From: Unio delphinus
Taxonomy: Eukaryota > Mollusca > Bivalvia > Unionida > Unionidae
Assembly: GCA_029339505.1 (NCBI GenBank)
Contig: JAQISU010000098.1
Coordinates: 2,334,001 to 2,398,000, forward strand
Reading direction: 5' to 3'
DNA: 64,000 nt
Numbering within the stretch: the stretch's first letter is position 1; every line of letters begins with the position of its first letter. Positions 1 through 11,581 of the stretch are shown here, piece after piece. The notes beneath the pieces were generated by a model, which did no database searches, was not told where the DNA came from, and saw nothing but the letters and a program-made list of their open reading frames with translations. The translations under genes were made by a program, and so were the position numbers.

Positions 1-2990
1 AATGCGCAGTGATTTTTGACCTACCTGTAAATCTCCATGATCTCCAGGATTGTACCCTTACACAAACCCATTGCATCAAGAATTTAAAGTAAATCCATCC
101 TTCTCAGATGCTCTTTATATACAAGATAGATTGTGAGGAATGTGACCACCATACCTGAGACTTGAAATCACCACCTGTCCAGAACTGGTCAATTCAAAGT
201 CTTGAAATTTTTATTGATGACATTCATTTATCATTAGAATACCTGTCTTAATGGTGAGTGATATTCATATAAATTTATTAAAAAGGCGGATGTAAGTATA
301 AACAATATTTATTTACCCAATCAGAATAAAATCTTCAAAAATTCCTTTAGTTATGTATATTTTTTAAATAACTATTTATTATTAATGAACAAATGAATCA
401 TTAAATACTACCTGTATGTATACTACCCATGTATAAAAAAAAATTTCATAGGTTCAGTGGTACCTAAATCATTATTCCAGCTGTGAGTTCTTTCTTAACC
501 TTTTTTATATATTTGATTAGCAAACTGAGCATGAGTACCAATTGTGGCAATAGTGCCTCTCATCTATCACATATATTGACTTGAATTTTTTTTATAAAAA
601 AAAACCAAGTGATCATAAAAGTTGCATATAAAGTTTGATTCCTTCCAGCTCAGTTTTTGAGCATTTGTTTTGGGAACAATAAATCTGCTCTGAGTTAGTT
701 TGCCAATTCATAAATACACTGTTTCGTTCCTTTAAAGAGAAAAAAAATTCAGGAATAACATTCTTGATGATGCAAGCATTTATGACAGGTCTCACATGGT
801 GCCTAATCAATATAATTATTTTAGACCAGGCCATGACCTGTTGAATTTTCTGCAGGAAATAATCTTGATAATTCACTGGAATGAATAAATATAATATTTT
901 CTCACTGCCTTATAGACACTAATAATATTATGACAGTATTATCATTCATTTCATTAAATTTGCTGCCACATTGATTTATAAACAAAAGGGCTTTTATAAA
1001 TCTTATTGGGATATAATATAATCTGCAAGGTATCTGGGTAAAACAAGGGATTAGCACATTTATAGTAAAACCTGTCTGAAAAGGATCAACCAAACACACA
1101 AAATAAGTTTTGCTCTTTACTGACATCCATTCATTGCAGGTTGAATATGAACATTAATTTCTTTATACGAGTGTCTTTTTTATACAGGTATCCACTAAAA
1201 CAGGTAACATCAAAGTAGCAATACTACATTAAGCATAAAAAGTTACCATTCCCTTTTTCCAAGTCTTTTGACACAATCTTCAGTTTTTATAATCACTCAT
1301 AAATGTCATGACATATTTAACAATTATGCAAATTTTTAAGTGATTCAGAAGGAAAAATCCCTAATTTTCTGCTTTTGTGAGCATCATCCTTTAAAGTTTT
1401 TAAATACCGTATATATCCATTAAAACAGACATCCACATGAGGACAGCCCAGATATATGACCATCATTGTATAATTTGAGGACTAATAAAAAAAAAGTTGA
1501 CATTGTTTGATCTCTTTCTTTAATAATTTGGTGAAAACAGCATAGACTTCAACCACTCAGCACATAATGGGCCTCCAGATACAAGCCTAAACCAATCTTT
1601 GTTTTGATGTATATTTTACAGGGTGCATATGGTTTATCTATCTAGAACATCAGCCTCATGAGTCATTTATGTAGGGACTTCATTACCCTACATATGACTG
1701 TAACAGTATGAATGAATCATACAGAGACAACTGAACTGGAACATTTGCACTGTTTGTGTACCTGATTTTTATTTAAATTTCATTTGGACTACTGATGGCT
1801 TATTATCATGGTATACTCTCTGACCTTGTACTGCTGTCTGTCAAGGCAACTAGCGAGTGGGAAAACTTCGGTCCATGTTTCATATGCAATATGAGTGATA
1901 TGAAAAAATGTACATCCACTTCATTTAAGATGCAAAGAAAATAACCATAAATATCATCTCAAATTTGCTCTCCTTCAACATTGTGAACCGCCACAGTTTT
2001 CAAATTTCTTTATAATAATCAGCAATATTGAGGTAAATCAGTCAGAACCAAAAATTCAATGGAAACATTTGAATATTGCAGACTTTTAGCTGCCTTAAAA
2101 TCACCAGTCTCCTCAAAGATGAGACAAAACATGACTGATCTTATGGAAAACCTGTAGTAGCCACATTTATGTTGAACCCTTTGGGAGGGGAGGGATCTGT
2201 GAAGCAGCAAATATATTCAGCATTATACAGCAAGCTGGACAAGTATGTTCCATGAACCAAGATATACTTTTTAAACAATTACACTTCATCCATCTATGTC
2301 AAAGATTCTGGACAATGGCCTCCTAATGGAACAGTTTAGCACTTCGAAGAATCCCACGGGACATTCTCCCATCCCAAACTACCAGTGTCCACCTCAATTT
2401 AACAAATCCCCACTTCTAGAGGACAGAGGTACACACAATATCCACCAGACAGCACACCCAAGATGCAACACTGTTGTTATATTTGGTACCTTTTGTTCAC
2501 AGTAATATACAATGTACCAATGTGTAAAATGTGACGTGACTCCATAACATCATTGCATCCAATATAGATACAGTGCACATACTGGTGATGTGAAGAATCT
2601 GCAGCACCATGTTGTATAAATATTTCAGTGCATCACTCTATTTTACACATGCTTGCATATATGTTTACATCTTGTAAAACTTTTAATGATGGTATTTAAT
2701 ACACTCTGAAACAGTCACATATCCATGAAATGCTGGTACACAAATAAGGCAAATTATCTGTGTCTGACTAAAGTTGCAGTCAGCTTAAGTATTTTTTCAA
2801 TGACAAAACAGTCCATCATATTTTAAAGTTTCTTTAATTTTTGTTACAAAAAAAAAAATTTGTAAATAGTGAAATAAGCCCCAGGATTTGTAGCATTGTA
2901 ACTTTCAAGATTGTCTGTTAATATTTGTAAAACATGACATCTGTTGCTGTAAATGTCATTATATAGTTCATACAACTCTGCATTGTTATT
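1..2990. other. Anonymous AT-rich DNA, no gene seen
   Basis: I see no recognisable gene, SINE or tandem array in this stretch. The reading frames present are short, lack family motifs and are rich in residues expected from AT-rich random DNA. Homopolymer A/T runs are common. It may be intergenic or intronic. Confidence 0.5.
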
Positions 2991-2993
2991 ACC

Positions 2994-3198
2994 GGTATAT
3001 CAACTTGCTTACAAGTAGAACTACAGAGCTGTAGTCATATAATGTGCTTGCAGATCTAGGTGTGTGCAGTTTGCTAGGCATAACCAGTAGAACAAACAAC
3101 ATAGACCTTGGTCTGCAGGTGCATTTCACTGTGGAAAATCATGATCTATGTTGTTTGCAGCTGAATGTGACTCATAAGTGAGTATATATATCGTATAT
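2994..3198 (+). repeat. Foldback MITE, copy 1 (hairpin order B then A)
   Basis: This copy starts with a diverged outer inverted end (ACTTGCTTACAAGT). It continues with the right arm of hairpin B (cagatctaggtgtgtgcag), the linker with 'ccagtagaacaaacaac', hairpin A arms around 3098-3162, and ends with ACTCATAAGTGAGTATATAT. The layout matches the many other copies in the window. It is diverged, so its exact ends are uncertain. No coding capacity is present. Confidence 0.6.
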
Positions 3199-3205
3199 AG
3201 CTTGG

Positions 3206-3352
3206 TGACTTTTCATAGCAACATCTCAAAATGTAGCCAAAATTGTTGAATTTGTTTTGTGCATGAATGATTTCAACACCTACATGCTGTACATCAGTTG
3301 ATTCATGGTAAAAAAAAGAGTGGTCTGTGTACATGTAATCTACCATGACATG
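3206..3352 (-). repeat. Inverted repeat arm 1 (pairs with 3960-4110)
   Basis: The reverse complement of this segment aligns with 3960-4110. Both share the core 'agattacatgtacacagacc' followed by 'actctt', and more loosely 'gctacattntgagat' further in. This is two inverted copies of an unidentified dispersed repeat separated by about 600 bp. Homology is clear over about 35 bp and weaker over the rest. Confidence 0.5.
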
Positions 3353-3822
3353 TGCCACAGGTAAATAAACATATCTGCATCATCTAATTTTCTTTAAACT
3401 ATTTTAAATTTCTACCTAATGTTGGTTTATAATATGATCTGTCTGAAGAGATCAGAACATTTGTTTAACTACTGCACACCACGTTTCTAATAACTACTTA
3501 GTCCAGTTTCAAAATTGACTCTTCCATGTATCCACAACCAGGATTTTCTGACACCTGACAGTTTAGCACCAGCCATTTTGTCACAACACCTTTTGGTGCG
3601 AGGTTACTACACTTTACCTTGTCAACAATATATGTAAAATTTCCAGCTGCTTTGAAATAAATAGATTTTTTGTGATTAACATAGCCTCAAATTGTGAATT
3701 CTAAACAAAACATAAACAAACTTACTCAAATTATTTCTTGAAATACTGCATAAAGGCTTTGATAACATTCCTTTGTGTAGAATATGGTAAAGTTATCTCA
3801 AATAAACAAATTCTTACCAAAC

Positions 3823-3857
3823 ATGAAACATGTTGGTTGTGAAACATGTTGGTTGTA
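3823..3857. repeat. 16-bp tandem duplication
   Basis: The unit GAAACATGTTGGTTGT occurs twice back to back at 3825-3840 and 3841-3856. The two copies are identical, so this is a recent small tandem duplication. The surrounding 3360-3960 bp hold nothing else that I recognise. Confidence 0.8.
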
Positions 3858-3959
3858 TAATCAGTACATCAAAATATTATGTGGTAATCTTCACTGGTAT
3901 TCAATATTGTGACTTTTGCCAAACTGTCCAGTGCCAAAATGTCATGAACCCAAAGAACC

Positions 3960-4110
3960 AGCATGGCAGATTACATGTACACAGACCACTCTTCTCAACT
4001 TTATCTAACAAGTGATGTTGCTCTATATGTTAATATAGTCAGTGTATAAATAATTTGTGTGCAAGATTAATTTGCAAATTTTTGCTACATTGTGAGATAC
4101 TCGCATAAAA
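3960..4110 (+). repeat. Inverted repeat arm 2 (pairs with 3206-3352)
   Basis: This is the plus-strand partner of the segment at 3206-3352. It shares the long core around 'ttacatgtacacagaccact' and a later block around 'tttgctacattgtgagatac'. The family is unknown. Confidence 0.5.
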
Positions 4111-4239
4111 AATTCACTGAGTTGAAGATGCTGATACATTCTTCAGTGTTGAGCAATCAGTTAATCCTGAGTCTGTCAGATTTGAAGATGTGAGTACCTT
4201 GATGAAATGACAGTCACATCAGCAGCAAAGTCCAGATAT

Positions 4240-4870
4240 TCAAGGTGTGAAAAGAGTTTCCACTGGATCTCTCTGGCATGGCAAGATGTTGTTTGATAAT
4301 GATGATGAAGAATAGGATGGGAATGAGGATGCAACCTTGCCTAACACCAACTTTTTCACTTTGAATGACTCTACAAGAGTCTTGTTATGGATAGCACTGC
4401 ATTCAAAGTGCATGTCAAACTTCCCAATGAGTTTCAATATCATGGGTGATATTCCATGGCTCTAAAAATCTTATACAGATTCTCATGGTGAATAATGTCA
4501 AATGCATTCTTGTTGTCAATGAAGTTGATGTAAAGGGGGACATTCAAATCGAGATACTGTTCAATGATGTTGTGTGCAGCAAACATCTGATAATCCTCTT
4601 CTCTTAAGGAACCCTTCTTGTTCACGTCCGAGTTTGTCATCAATGGCCGTGTCAATCCTTCAGAGATGAATTCTACAGAAGACATTGCTGGACCATGAAA
4701 AGGAGTGTTATCCCTTGCCAGCTGTCACAATTCCTGAGGTCACATTTTTTGGTAGCTTAACAATGAGGCCTTTGCACCAGTTCTGTGGGATAACATTTTC
4801 CCATATCTTTCTGAAGAGGTCAGTCAGTACATTTGCAGCTGTGGTTATATAGTTTTTTCTGATACCTACT
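4240..4870 (-). pseudogene. Decayed non-LTR retrotransposon (LINE) reverse transcriptase fragment
   Basis: On the minus strand three consecutive blocks read as a LINE reverse transcriptase. About 4850-4690 contains 'IPQNWCKG' and a following 'KLPKN', like the RT finger region. 4685-4440 contains 'PLYINFIDNKNAFDIIH', the motif-A region with its catalytic-type Asp. 4443-4240 contains 'HFECSAIHN' and 'ESFKVK', the stretch leading to the 'RQGC..SP' motif, which is decayed here. The blocks are in different frames with stops between them, so the copy is dead. Neither the endonuclease nor the YxDD box is seen, so it is also truncated. The spacing of motifs resembles RTE-like or jockey-like elements of marine invertebrates. 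The clade is inferred; membership in the RT family is well supported. Confidence 0.8.
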
Positions 4871-5214
4871 AGTTAGTTGGAGTTCTTTCTTTGACTTCTT
4901 GTTGGAGTTGAGGTTGTTGCAGGTTCTGTAACAGTTTATTTTTACAGGGTGGAGTTCTTGGCAACACACCCTACCCCTAACCTGGAAGACCAGATGCTAA
5001 TGTCAAGCAGAACAAAACTATAATAGTACATTTGAAAAAGTAATGATTTCTTGATTGTCTTCAGATGCAAATAGCACAATATAAACTTTAGAAAGATATA
5101 CTGACAGACAGAGAAATAGTTATAGAGATTGATAGACAAAACTAAAATGTATTCATGATCCTGCCAGCATAGTGACCTGAACTCAAAACTAAACTGTTTA
5201 ATTACAAGTCCAAT

Positions 5215-5456
5215 GGGGTCATGAGTGGTCGAGTGGTCTAAAGCATTCTCCATTACAGATCACTGCCATATCACCTCTGTCTGCGTGGGTTCGAGTCTCA
5301 ATGTGGGTATGTGAGAAAGCTTGCCAGTAGTTTCTCGTGGGTCAGTGGCTCTTTTTGGGGTTTTCCTGGGGTTTTCCTCCACCATTAATACAGTACTGGC
5401 CGCCATGTATAGCCTATCGAGTGCTGAAAAATGGCGTTAAAGCCTACAACAACAAC
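5215..5456 (+). repeat. SINE family A, full-length copy with target duplication
   Basis: The head is tRNA-derived, with A box 'tggtcgagtgg' and B box 'gggttcgagtct'. It continues into a conserved body ('gagaaagcttgccagta', 'ccgccatgtatagcctat') and ends 'gtgctgaaaaatggcgttaa' plus an (AAC)n tail. It is flanked by 9-bp direct repeats AAGTCCAAT (5206-5214) and AAGCCCAAT (5457-5465), which differ at one base, as expected for target-primed insertion. The head looks most like a tRNA-Ser or tRNA-Leu class sequence. It lies 50 bp upstream of the large DNA transposon. Confidence 0.85.
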
Positions 5457-5499
5457 AAGCCCAATTCTCTAAAAACTAAGATTCATCTGCAATGGATAT

Positions 5500-5519
5500 G
5501 GAAAGCATACATGCCAACC
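5500..5519 (+). repeat. Target-site duplication (GGAAAG) and left TIR
   Basis: GGAAAG at 5500-5505 is the target duplication, and CATACATGCCAACC at 5506-5519 is the terminal inverted repeat. The partner copies are at 9341-9360. An internal copy of the TIR without a duplication lies at 6314-6327. Confidence 0.9.
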
Positions 5520-7121
5520 ATTACGCTTTTGGCGTAATCATTACGCTTTTTCCCACTAAATTCCGCGTTACGCGTTAACGTTTATAGATTACGCTTTTTC
5601 GATATATCCATCTTACAAAAAAAAATTTTTTTTTCGTTTTTATTAGCATTACTTTATTTTTTACATACTGTTTTATTTTTAATTAAAAAATACCCCGCTT
5701 CTACATAACTACGATATACGAGTATACTTGTCCGTGGACTTTCCTAATATTCATGTTCTATTTATAGCAACTATCATGTTACTCAGATACTTTCAAACTT
5801 TCGACCTCATATTCTATTTATAGCGGCTTAGTGAGGAGAGAACAGACTGGTTTCTATTTTGTTTAAATCATTATGCACATACTCTTTGTTCTAATTTTGT
5901 ATAGTGCAGAACCAGTCTAAAAGTTTTTTGCGCTAAAAAGTATTAAAAATTCTCAATGCGTTTATGAGTGCAAAAAATATCTCTTAAATAATTTCACAGA
6001 TGGGTTAGAAAAAGTCAATAATAAACAAAGCAAAATGTAATCAATCCTCCAAACACGACGAGGGCATCATCACGTGACGGCTAATCGTTGGCGCTAAATG
6101 GCTTCAGATGTTAAGATGGATTCTAGTCTTTGTGTATGTTAGAGCACATTTTTTCCCCCAAAAATTTCGCAGATGGATCAGAAAAAAAGCAAAACAACGA
6201 GTCCTCCAAAAATTCAAAGATGAATATATGAATGGCATAATACAGCGTTCCATTCTAGGACAGCATAATGCTCATTGCAGACTGCGGAAACGATTTTAGC
6301 ATTGGTCATGGTGCATACATGCCAACCATTACGCTTTTGGCGTAATCATTACGCTTTTTCCCACTAAATTCCGCGTTACGCGTTAACGTTTATAGATTAC
6401 GCTTTTTCGATATATCCATCTTGCGAAAAAAAAAAAAATTTCGTTTTTATTAGCATTACTTTATTTTTTACATACTGTTTTATTTTTAATTAAAAAATAC
6501 CCCGCTTCTACATAACTACGATATACGAGTATACTTGTCCGTGGACTTTCCTAATATTCATGTTCTATTTATAGCAACTATCATGTTACTAAGATACTTT
6601 CAAACTTTCGACCTCATATTCTATTTATAGCGGCTTAGTGAGGAGAGAACAGACTGGTTTCTATTTTGTTTAAATCATTATGCACATACTCTTTGTTCTA
6701 ATTTTGTATAGTGCAGAACCAGTCTAAAAGTTTTTTTTGCGCTAAAAAGTATTAAAAAATTCTCAATGCGTTTATGAGTGCAAAAAATCTCTTAAATAAT
6801 TTCACAGATGGGTTAGAAAAAGTCAATAATAAACAAAGCAAAATGTAATCAATCCTCCAAACACGACGAGGGCATCATCACGTGACGTCTAATCGTTGGC
6901 GCTAAATGGCTTCAGATGTTAAGATGGATTCTAGTCTTTGTGTATGTTAGAGCACATTTTTTCCCCCAAAAATTTCGCAGATGGATCAGAAAAAAAGCAA
7001 AACAACGAGTCCTCCAAAGATTCAAAGATAAATATATGAATGGCATAATACAGCGTTCCATTCTAGGACAGCATCATGCTCATTGCAGACTGCGGAAACT
7101 ATTTTAGCATTGGTCATGGTG
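5506..7121 (+). repeat. 808-bp direct duplication of the transposon 5' end
   Basis: 5506-6313 and 6314-7121 are two adjacent copies that differ at only a handful of bases and small indels. Both start with the TIR CATACATGCCAACC and both end with 'gcattggtcatggtg'. Only the second continues into the transposase. The unit start is exactly the first base of the transposon. Both copies include the transposon leader and the beginning of the transposase zinc-finger region, including the same frameshift lesion. Confidence 0.95.
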
Positions 7122-9201
7122 GTAAATTTGATGTGGAAAAACACGTGAAAACAAGGAAACACATCGAATTAGCTCGCCTTACGAACTCTAATACTAAGGT
7201 AACTTCTTATTTACCGAGGTTTTAATAGAACACGGACTACACTTGGCGGTAGCAGACCACGTTGGTCCCTTGTTCAAGCGGATGTTTCCTGATTCGAAAA
7301 TTGCGGAAAAATATGCTTGTGCAAGAACAAAATCATCTCACATTGTTCGGTGCCTAGCAGAAGATACTTCACTTAAAATTGCAGAAGCAATGAAAATTGG
7401 GCCGTTAGTATTGCCACAGACGGGAGTTGTGATTATGATGTTAAAAAGTTGTACCCAGTATGTGTTAGATACTTTGACAGTGAAAAAGGCAAAGTCATGA
7501 GTGTTCTTCTTTCTTTACCAGAATTAACAGTAGATTCCACTGGACAAAACATTTTTGATTTGCTTGACAATATTTTGAAGAAACATGACATAAGTTGGCA
7601 GAACTGTATGGGGTTTGCAGCTGATAATGCATCAGTGATGACTGGAATTCATAAAGGAGTTGCATCCTATATTTTGAAAATGTCTCCATCAGTGTTCATA
7701 ACAGGTTGCCCCTGTCATTTGATGCACCTTGCTGCTGGTAAGGCTGCTGATAAATTAGAAGTAGATATTGGCCATTTATTAATAGATATCTACTATTATT
7801 TGGAGAAAAATAGTAAAAGGAGACAGGCTCTAAAGTTGTTACAAGATCAGTTTGATCTTGAAGACTATAAAGTTATAAAGCATGTGTGTACAAGATGGTT
7901 ATCCCTTGGCAAATGTGTTAGCCGTTTACTTGAGCTTTGGGATGCATTACAAGCATTCTTTCAAACTGAAAGTGAATCTGCACAGAGAAAACATGGTGGA
8001 AAAGTGAAGAAGAGTGGTACAAAAGCAGAATCTGTTATTGCAAGTCAGAAGAGAACAAGAGATGAAAGTATAGACAGACATACTAACAATAAAGAGATTG
8101 GTGTAGCAGAAAGAAAGAAATTTAAATCCATGGAATTTTTATTTGAGAGGCCTCTATCTATCCAGCTAGAGGGCCTCCAGGCTCAAACCATGACTGTGAA
8201 AGATAAATCTTTTGACATAAAATTTCATCAGCCATCTGGATCAGGTTCTTCAGAGTATGAATCTGTTAAAAAGCATACTGGATCTTCTCATACTTCCAAG
8301 GGCAAAACTAGCATGCGAGATGGTTTACAAAAAGCTTAATGATCCAGTTACAAAACTGTACTGCTTGTTTATGAAGAGTGCCATTCCATTGTTTGATGCA
8401 GCAAATGTCTTGCAGAAAGAAGAACCATGCATTCATATTATGCACAAGATTCTGTCAAACCAGTTGTCAGATTTGCTAATAAGGTTTATTAAGCCAGAAA
8501 TCATCGCATCAGCCAAACTTTTAACTGATATTGACTTTCATGACCATGCAAACCAGAAAGATAATGAAGATCTAGCTATTGGTGCAGAATCAAGAGAATT
8601 CATAGAACACAATTCTACTCTTCCTGTGAAGATGTTCTATGATAATGTTAGAGATTATTATGCTACAGCCTGTGATTACATGCTCCATAAATTCCCATAT
8701 GGAGATGAACTGCTTTTAAATGCTTCAGTTGCTTATGTAAATGAGAGACAGTCAAAAAGCTTCAAAAGTGTTAGATTCTTTGTCAAGAGATATCCCTTTC
8801 TATTGCCACCCTTGTCTAACTTGGATCATCTGGAAGAAGAATTCCTGAAGTATCAAGTTGGGATTCTACCTGACAATATACTTAATGCAGATAGAGTTGA
8901 TGTGCAATGGCACCTTATTTCCCAGCTAAAAGACTCTATCACTGGAAGAAATAAATTTCCTCTTCTTTGTCAGGTTATGAAAGGAATATTGGTTCTTTAC
9001 CATTCTAATGCTGACTGTGAGAGATTGTTCAGTGTTGTTAACAAAAATAAAACTGAATTCAGGTCCAGGCTAAGTAACCCAGTAATGAGTGCTCTACTGG
9101 TATGCAAAACATTCATGGCCTCAGCTGGTACAAAATGTTTTGAAATGCAACATGACAATCTGTTGCTTTCTAAAGCTAAAGTGCTACATATGAACACTTG
9201 A
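6981..9201 (+). pseudogene. hAT-like transposase pseudogene (zinc finger + RNase H-like + C-terminal dimerisation motif)
   Basis: Blocks of one transposase lie in order but in different frames. A basic N-terminus follows an ATG at 6981. The zinc-finger segment 'NYFSIGHGGKFDVEKHVKTR' covers about 7090-7220. 'ADHVGPLFKRMFPDSKIAEK' begins at about 7250. 'DGSCDYDVKKLYPV' starts at 7419, with a candidate first catalytic Asp. 'FAADNASVMTG' (7614-7646) carries the second Asp, and 'GCPCHLMHLAAGKAA' follows. 'CTRWLSLGKCVSRLLELWDA' ends near 7950. A charged insertion is at about 7970-8250. The C-terminal 'NADCERLFSVVNK..TEFRSRLS' begins near 9007 and matches the hAT dimerisation signature. Frame breaks lie near 7020, 7095, 7215, 7410 and 8295. 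The family would cleave DNA at TIRs and move the element. Several domesticated animal genes share this fold, but the frameshifts argue for a dead copy. The stop is at 9199-9201. Confidence 0.9.
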
Positions 9202-9523
9202 ACCATTAATGAATGATAAAAGACGAGAAAAGCAAATAAATCATTGTTAATTGTAATTGTAGTATGTTATATGTGGATTACTCTTTTTCTGCTTGGATTC
9301 CTCTTTTTGACCACTTGGATTACACTTTTTCCTCGTCAGGGGTTGGCATGTATGGGAAAGTAATCGGTTGAAATATATATTTTTCAAATGTTATCCAAAA
9401 CATTTATGTTTATTTACAAAAGACATAGATTTATCTCTTCTAAACGACACTCCTTTGATGATGTACACTGTTTGTCTTCTAAACTACACTCATTATTTGA
9501 AGAACAAATATTGATCTATTCTA

Positions 9524-9669
9524 AGGGGACCATTCTGGTGACCTAATTGTTTAGAGTACCCACCTCAAATGTGGGAGGTCACTATAGGGGAGGTCACAGG
9601 TTTGAACCCTGGCCATGTCATACCAGGCTTATAAAAATGGTTGAGTCATACCAAAGATTTATAAAAATG
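9524..9669 (+). repeat. SINE family C, 5' part
   Basis: This stretch has a tRNA-like head with a degenerate A box ('taattgtttagagtacc'), an anticodon-region block ('cctcaaatgtgggagg') and B box 'aggtttgaaccctgg'. It is followed by 'gagtcataccaaagatttat', which matches the body of the better copies at 19462-19768 and 63284-63582. The 3' half is missing. A short internal duplication of 'gaggtcac' and of the 'ataaaaatgg' segment is visible. Confidence 0.65.
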
Positions 9670-11580
9670 GCAATTTAAATAAGTAAGCTTCATCCACAAC
9701 CTTTGATTTTCCAAGTTTTTTTTACAATGACATGTTGCTATTTTGGAAACTTGTATGTTTTCTTTGCGTACTTTTGTGCGCAAATTTTACTGACAATGTT
9801 GTTTTGCACTTATGACTGATAATTATCTATCATTTTTAAAAGTAACATTGAAAATAGTTTTATCACAAAAGTCCATACCCTAATAATATTCCTGTGATTT
9901 TTAAATGAAAATATTAAAAATATAAAATATAGTTACACCTTTCATAATTTATATCTAGTTATTCCTCACATCTTTGTGATTCCTCTAAATGGGCCACCAC
10001 TCTTATAAGGACACTCTGCAGATGGGGTGACCTTATAAGAGGGGGTGCCGCTGATTACAAATTCTTCTATAATACTGCACGTTTAAAATTCATGTATCAG
10101 AACCAATACAGCTATGTGTACACAGATCTAAGTTACTTGGAATTAATGCCATGAAGGACCTCATTTGTAGACTAGATCATATTCACAGTAAAATCACAAC
10201 CCATTTCTTATTTCAAGATACGATTTTCACAAAGGAACATTTTGCATAAGATTTTCAAAAGTAAGGGACATGCCAAAGGATATCTATGATAATGTAGAAA
10301 GGAAAAATGTCTATAAATAATTCCTCTGAAATTTAATACTTTTGAAAAAGGTCTCTTTAAATGTAAAAGTTCTCACATGCAGGCCTGTCTGCACATGCTA
10401 CAAAAGTTTTCATGATCATGACTAGACTGGTCTTCACTTCCAAGATAGAAGTAATTCTCACTACAGTCCTGGACTAATTCTTACTTTTGTCCTCACTTCA
10501 GTACAAAAGAGTGCAGCCACCATTTAATAGTCCCTAACATTAGAAGAATCATCAGCTTTGGACTCATCTATGTTAAAGGGAGTTAATTAAAATCAATTTT
10601 TAATGGTTCTTAAGTAGGTTGCATCCTTGCAGAAATACCAATAAATGACCATAAACATGTATACATGTCAGGATAAAATTTGAAGTTCCAGGTTTGAACT
10701 GACCCCGATTTGGTGCAAGAATGTCATCTGTGCTATGACAGGTATCTCACTAGACTAAACCATGTTTCAACTATTTACACAGGAAAGATGCCACACATTT
10801 TTAGCTAATGACCTTCCTAGAAAAATTAAATTTGTCATACCCTTATAAGTACACTTCTCTACTTCACGTATCATCACCTCTTCTGGTTAAGCATTCCACT
10901 GCCTGGTGTTATGCATCTGAAATGAAAAGAGCATCAATCAAACATAGCCAAAAGAAAATAACTGAGCAAAACATCAAATGTGCATTGCATGAAGCTCACA
11001 AAATATTTCTTGACTTACTTTTATCTTTGCAGAAATGTCAAACTTGTAATCTATTCACCTTCTTTACAGTATGTATATACATCTACCTTCTCTTTACTAG
11101 TAGTTTAGCAAATCTTCTCAAGAAGCAAGAAATTTGCTTATGTATTTTTACTTCTATATGTAGTTGACCCCAAATACATTTAATGTGCACAGGGAAGTCT
11201 CACAATGGCAGAGACAAGCCCTGTAGACACATCTGATTGGAGATGGAATGCAAGGAATTTTTGGGCATACCATGAGAAACCCACATAGCAAAGGCTGAAA
11301 GAATTCCATGTACATTTCTCCCCCCCCCCTGGACATATATTGGCATGATTAATTACCTTGATTAAGGTGTAACAGGTGAGTGAAATATTTCATCTACATA
11401 TGTATGTTGCATTCAGTTGGTTTCATAATACAATGGTAGGGAGCTGGGACTATTAAAATGTGTATTACCTTTTTACTACATGGGATAAATTATATTGAAC
11501 ATTCGGTGTATGTATTGGTGGGTGGATAAATTAAATTTCTTCTGAAAATTCTGTGTAGTGAGATAATAAAATTAAATAGG
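9670..11580. other. No gene seen; one short inverted motif
   Basis: This is largely anonymous AT-rich DNA. At 9990-10050 'cactcttataaggaca' and 'ggtgaccttataagaggg' form an imperfect inverted pair about 20 bp apart, perhaps the remains of a small palindromic repeat. The 119-codon frame at 10808-11167 has no family motif, and I regard it as chance. A C-run lies at 11322-11330. Confidence 0.4.
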
Positions 11581-11581
11581 G

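Larger units (their letters stand above)
5506..9354 (+). mobile_element. hAT-like DNA transposon, degenerate, with 14-bp TIRs
   Basis: The left end CATACATGCCAACC at 5506-5519 is matched by its inverse GGTTGGCATGTATG at 9341-9354. Outside both ends lies a perfect 6-bp direct repeat GGAAAG (5500-5505 and 9355-9360), so the boundaries are firm. Inside is a broken transposase (6981-9201). The first 808 bp are present twice, so an extra internal copy of the left TIR lies at 6314. 'TTACGCTTTTT'-type motifs repeat just inside the left end, and 'GGATTAC.CTTTTT' motifs repeat inside the right end. Classical hAT elements make 8-bp duplications, so the 6-bp one is unusual. IS3EU-type elements are one alternative to consider. 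The element cannot make an intact transposase. Confidence 0.9.

Noticed and set aside
6108..7107. Two near-identical 63-codon ORFs starting MLRWILVFVYV
   Set aside because: Not separate genes. They are the out-of-frame start of the duplicated transposon 5' end, and only their second half belongs to the transposase N-terminal region.
10808..11167. 119-codon plus ORF
   Set aside because: No family motif, composition as expected for AT-rich random DNA, and no splice or promoter context.
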